Assembly: GCA_964481705.1 (NCBI GenBank)
Contig: CAYZUC010000116.1
Span: 1 to 7,978, forward strand
Direction: 5' to 3'
Length of the DNA stretch: 7,978 nt
DNA from: CAYZUC01 sp964481705
Lineage (GTDB): Bacteria > Bacillota > Clostridia > Lachnospirales > Lachnospiraceae
Below are positions 7,330 to 7,978 of this stretch, piece by piece (the stretch's first letter is position 1; each line of letters begins with the position of its first letter). The position numbers and the translations under genes were made by a program. A model generated the notes under the pieces. It searched no databases. It worked only from the letters and a program-made list of their open reading frames with translations, and had not been told where the DNA came from.

Positions 7330-7978
7330 GTACATGAAATCTATCCACGGCTGCTTGATAAATATCGAGCAGCTCCTTTTTACCTAATCGATCCAGCTGA
7401 TCGTTATAATCCTCCCAGTTGTCGAGAGACTTCGTACCGGTGATGAATTCGATGCGCATGGAATCGATATACTTTTTCATGTCTGTCTGTACGATATCCA
7501 ACTGTTCTGTTTCTTCTGGTGTAAAGGTAAAGCTTGGCCAAAACTCATCGGTACCATACTCAAACAGCTTTCTGGCTGCTGATGCAGGAATATCCGCCAT
7601 TTCTCCTCCCATAAAATAAGGTGCGATTTCAACCGTTGGATTACTCCCGCCAGGATAAGGAGAATAAAGGGAGATAACATCATCAAAGGATTTGTTATCT
7701 TTTCCAATCTGCTCCAAGACAGAGGGCGCATAGGCATAGGTACCGTCTGGATTGGCTGTAAATGTTTCATTTTCAATGCCCATGTGATAAAACAGGGTTC
7801 CTTCATCCGTCCAGAAGTAGTCAAGCCATCGAAGGACAAGCTCGGGATTCTTGCAGGAAGTGGGAATCACTGCCGCTCCGCAGGAGTGAAAATTCGCACG
7901 AATGCTGGAACAGAGCTTGTCACCTTGGGGTCCGGTAAGCGGCTCTTCAATGGCAATCCAGTTATCTGTCTTGTTTGC
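7286..7978 (-). CDS. Extracellular solute-binding lipoprotein, LipO/YtcQ-type (C-terminal part only)
   Basis: This is the C-terminal 230 residues of an ABC-transporter substrate-binding protein that would sit outside the membrane and deliver a sugar or related solute to its permease. The frame stays open to the right edge. The GTG at 7870 is not a believable start, because conserved family sequence (WIAIEEPLTGPQGDK) continues upstream of it. Family features include KNPELVLRWLDYFWTDEG, the PDGTYAYAP turn and PGGSNPTVEIAPYF. Near the end come DMKKYIDSM, FITGTKSLDNWEDYNDQL and LLDIYQAAVDRF, typical of the end of these roughly 500-550 residue proteins. The signal peptide and lipobox lie outside the window. 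About 17 residues follow the usual family end and run into the 3' end of the kinase gene on the other strand. The solute cannot be read from this part. Proximity to a sensor kinase suggests shared regulation, but the opposite orientation means separate transcription. Confidence 0.87.
   Translation of the reverse strand, partial: ANKTDNWIAIEEPLTGPQGDKLCSSIRANFHSCGAAVIPTSCKNPELVLRWLDYFWTDEGTLFYHMGIENETFTANPDGTYAYAPSVLEQIGKDNKSFDDVISLYSPYPGGSNPTVEIAPYFMGGEMADIPASAARKLFEYGTDEFWPSFTFTPEETEQLDIVQTDMKKYIDSMRIEFITGTKSLDNWEDYNDQLDRLGKKELLDIYQAAVDRFHVLIESQPDQEARTAP
7350..7381 (+). terminator. Intrinsic terminator of the cyclase-kinase operon, inside the convergent gene
   Basis: The arms at 7350-7359 (GCTGCTTGAT) and 7364-7373 (ATCGAGCAGC) pair over 10 bp with one T-G wobble and a four-base AAAT loop. 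TCC and a five-T run (7377-7381) follow. The site begins 20 bases after the kinase stop codon, where an operon terminator is expected. On the opposite strand the hairpin is not followed by a T run, so it should act only on rightward transcripts. It lies within the codons for LLDIYQAAVDRF of the solute-binding protein gene. The T run is rather short, so efficiency may be moderate. Confidence 0.7.

Noticed and set aside
7868..7870. GTG as the start of a 194-residue protein on the minus strand
   Set aside because: Upstream codons to the window edge encode typical solute-binding protein sequence in the same frame, so this is an internal codon of a longer gene.

Overview
The window looks like chromosomal DNA of an anaerobic Firmicute, most likely a Lachnospiraceae-type Clostridia. 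Base composition is moderately AT-rich, Shine-Dalgarno sites are strong (AGGGG, GGGAGG, AAGGAG), and the gene content fits that group: a LytTR/DUF3021 pair, 7TM-GGDEF proteins, a hybrid histidine kinase and a LipO-type solute-binding lipoprotein. This placement is inference from gene families; no rRNA or other marker is present. I see no tRNA, rRNA, CRISPR array, insertion sequence or phage gene.

Left block (1-2225, + strand). A membrane-anchored alpha/beta hydrolase of the PAF-acetylhydrolase-like type enters from beyond the left edge. After 53 bases come a small LytTR DNA-binding regulator and, one base after its stop, a four-helix DUF3021 membrane protein. The last two form a recognisable regulator plus membrane-partner module.

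Middle block (2226-7329, + strand). A 110-base AT-rich spacer that may hold a promoter precedes three closely packed genes (gaps of 22 and 10 bases): two paralogous seven-helix diguanylate cyclases and an 890-residue hybrid sensor histidine kinase. Both cyclases have an intact GGDEF site but no RxxD product-inhibition site. The kinase has an extracytoplasmic sensor region, HisKA and ATPase domains, a degenerate receiver and an intact C-terminal receiver. A good intrinsic terminator follows at 7350-7381. Together these genes look like a membrane signalling operon that joins c-di-GMP production to a phosphorelay; its target is not visible here.

Right block (7286-7978, - strand). The C-terminal part of an extracellular solute-binding protein of the LipO/YtcQ type runs convergently. 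It overlaps the kinase gene by 44 bases, and the kinase operon's terminator lies inside its coding sequence.

Most individual genes are ordinary for the group. The points most worth checking are the convergent overlap with the embedded terminator, the tandem cyclases without I-sites next to a hybrid kinase, and several perfect hairpins inside coding sequence.
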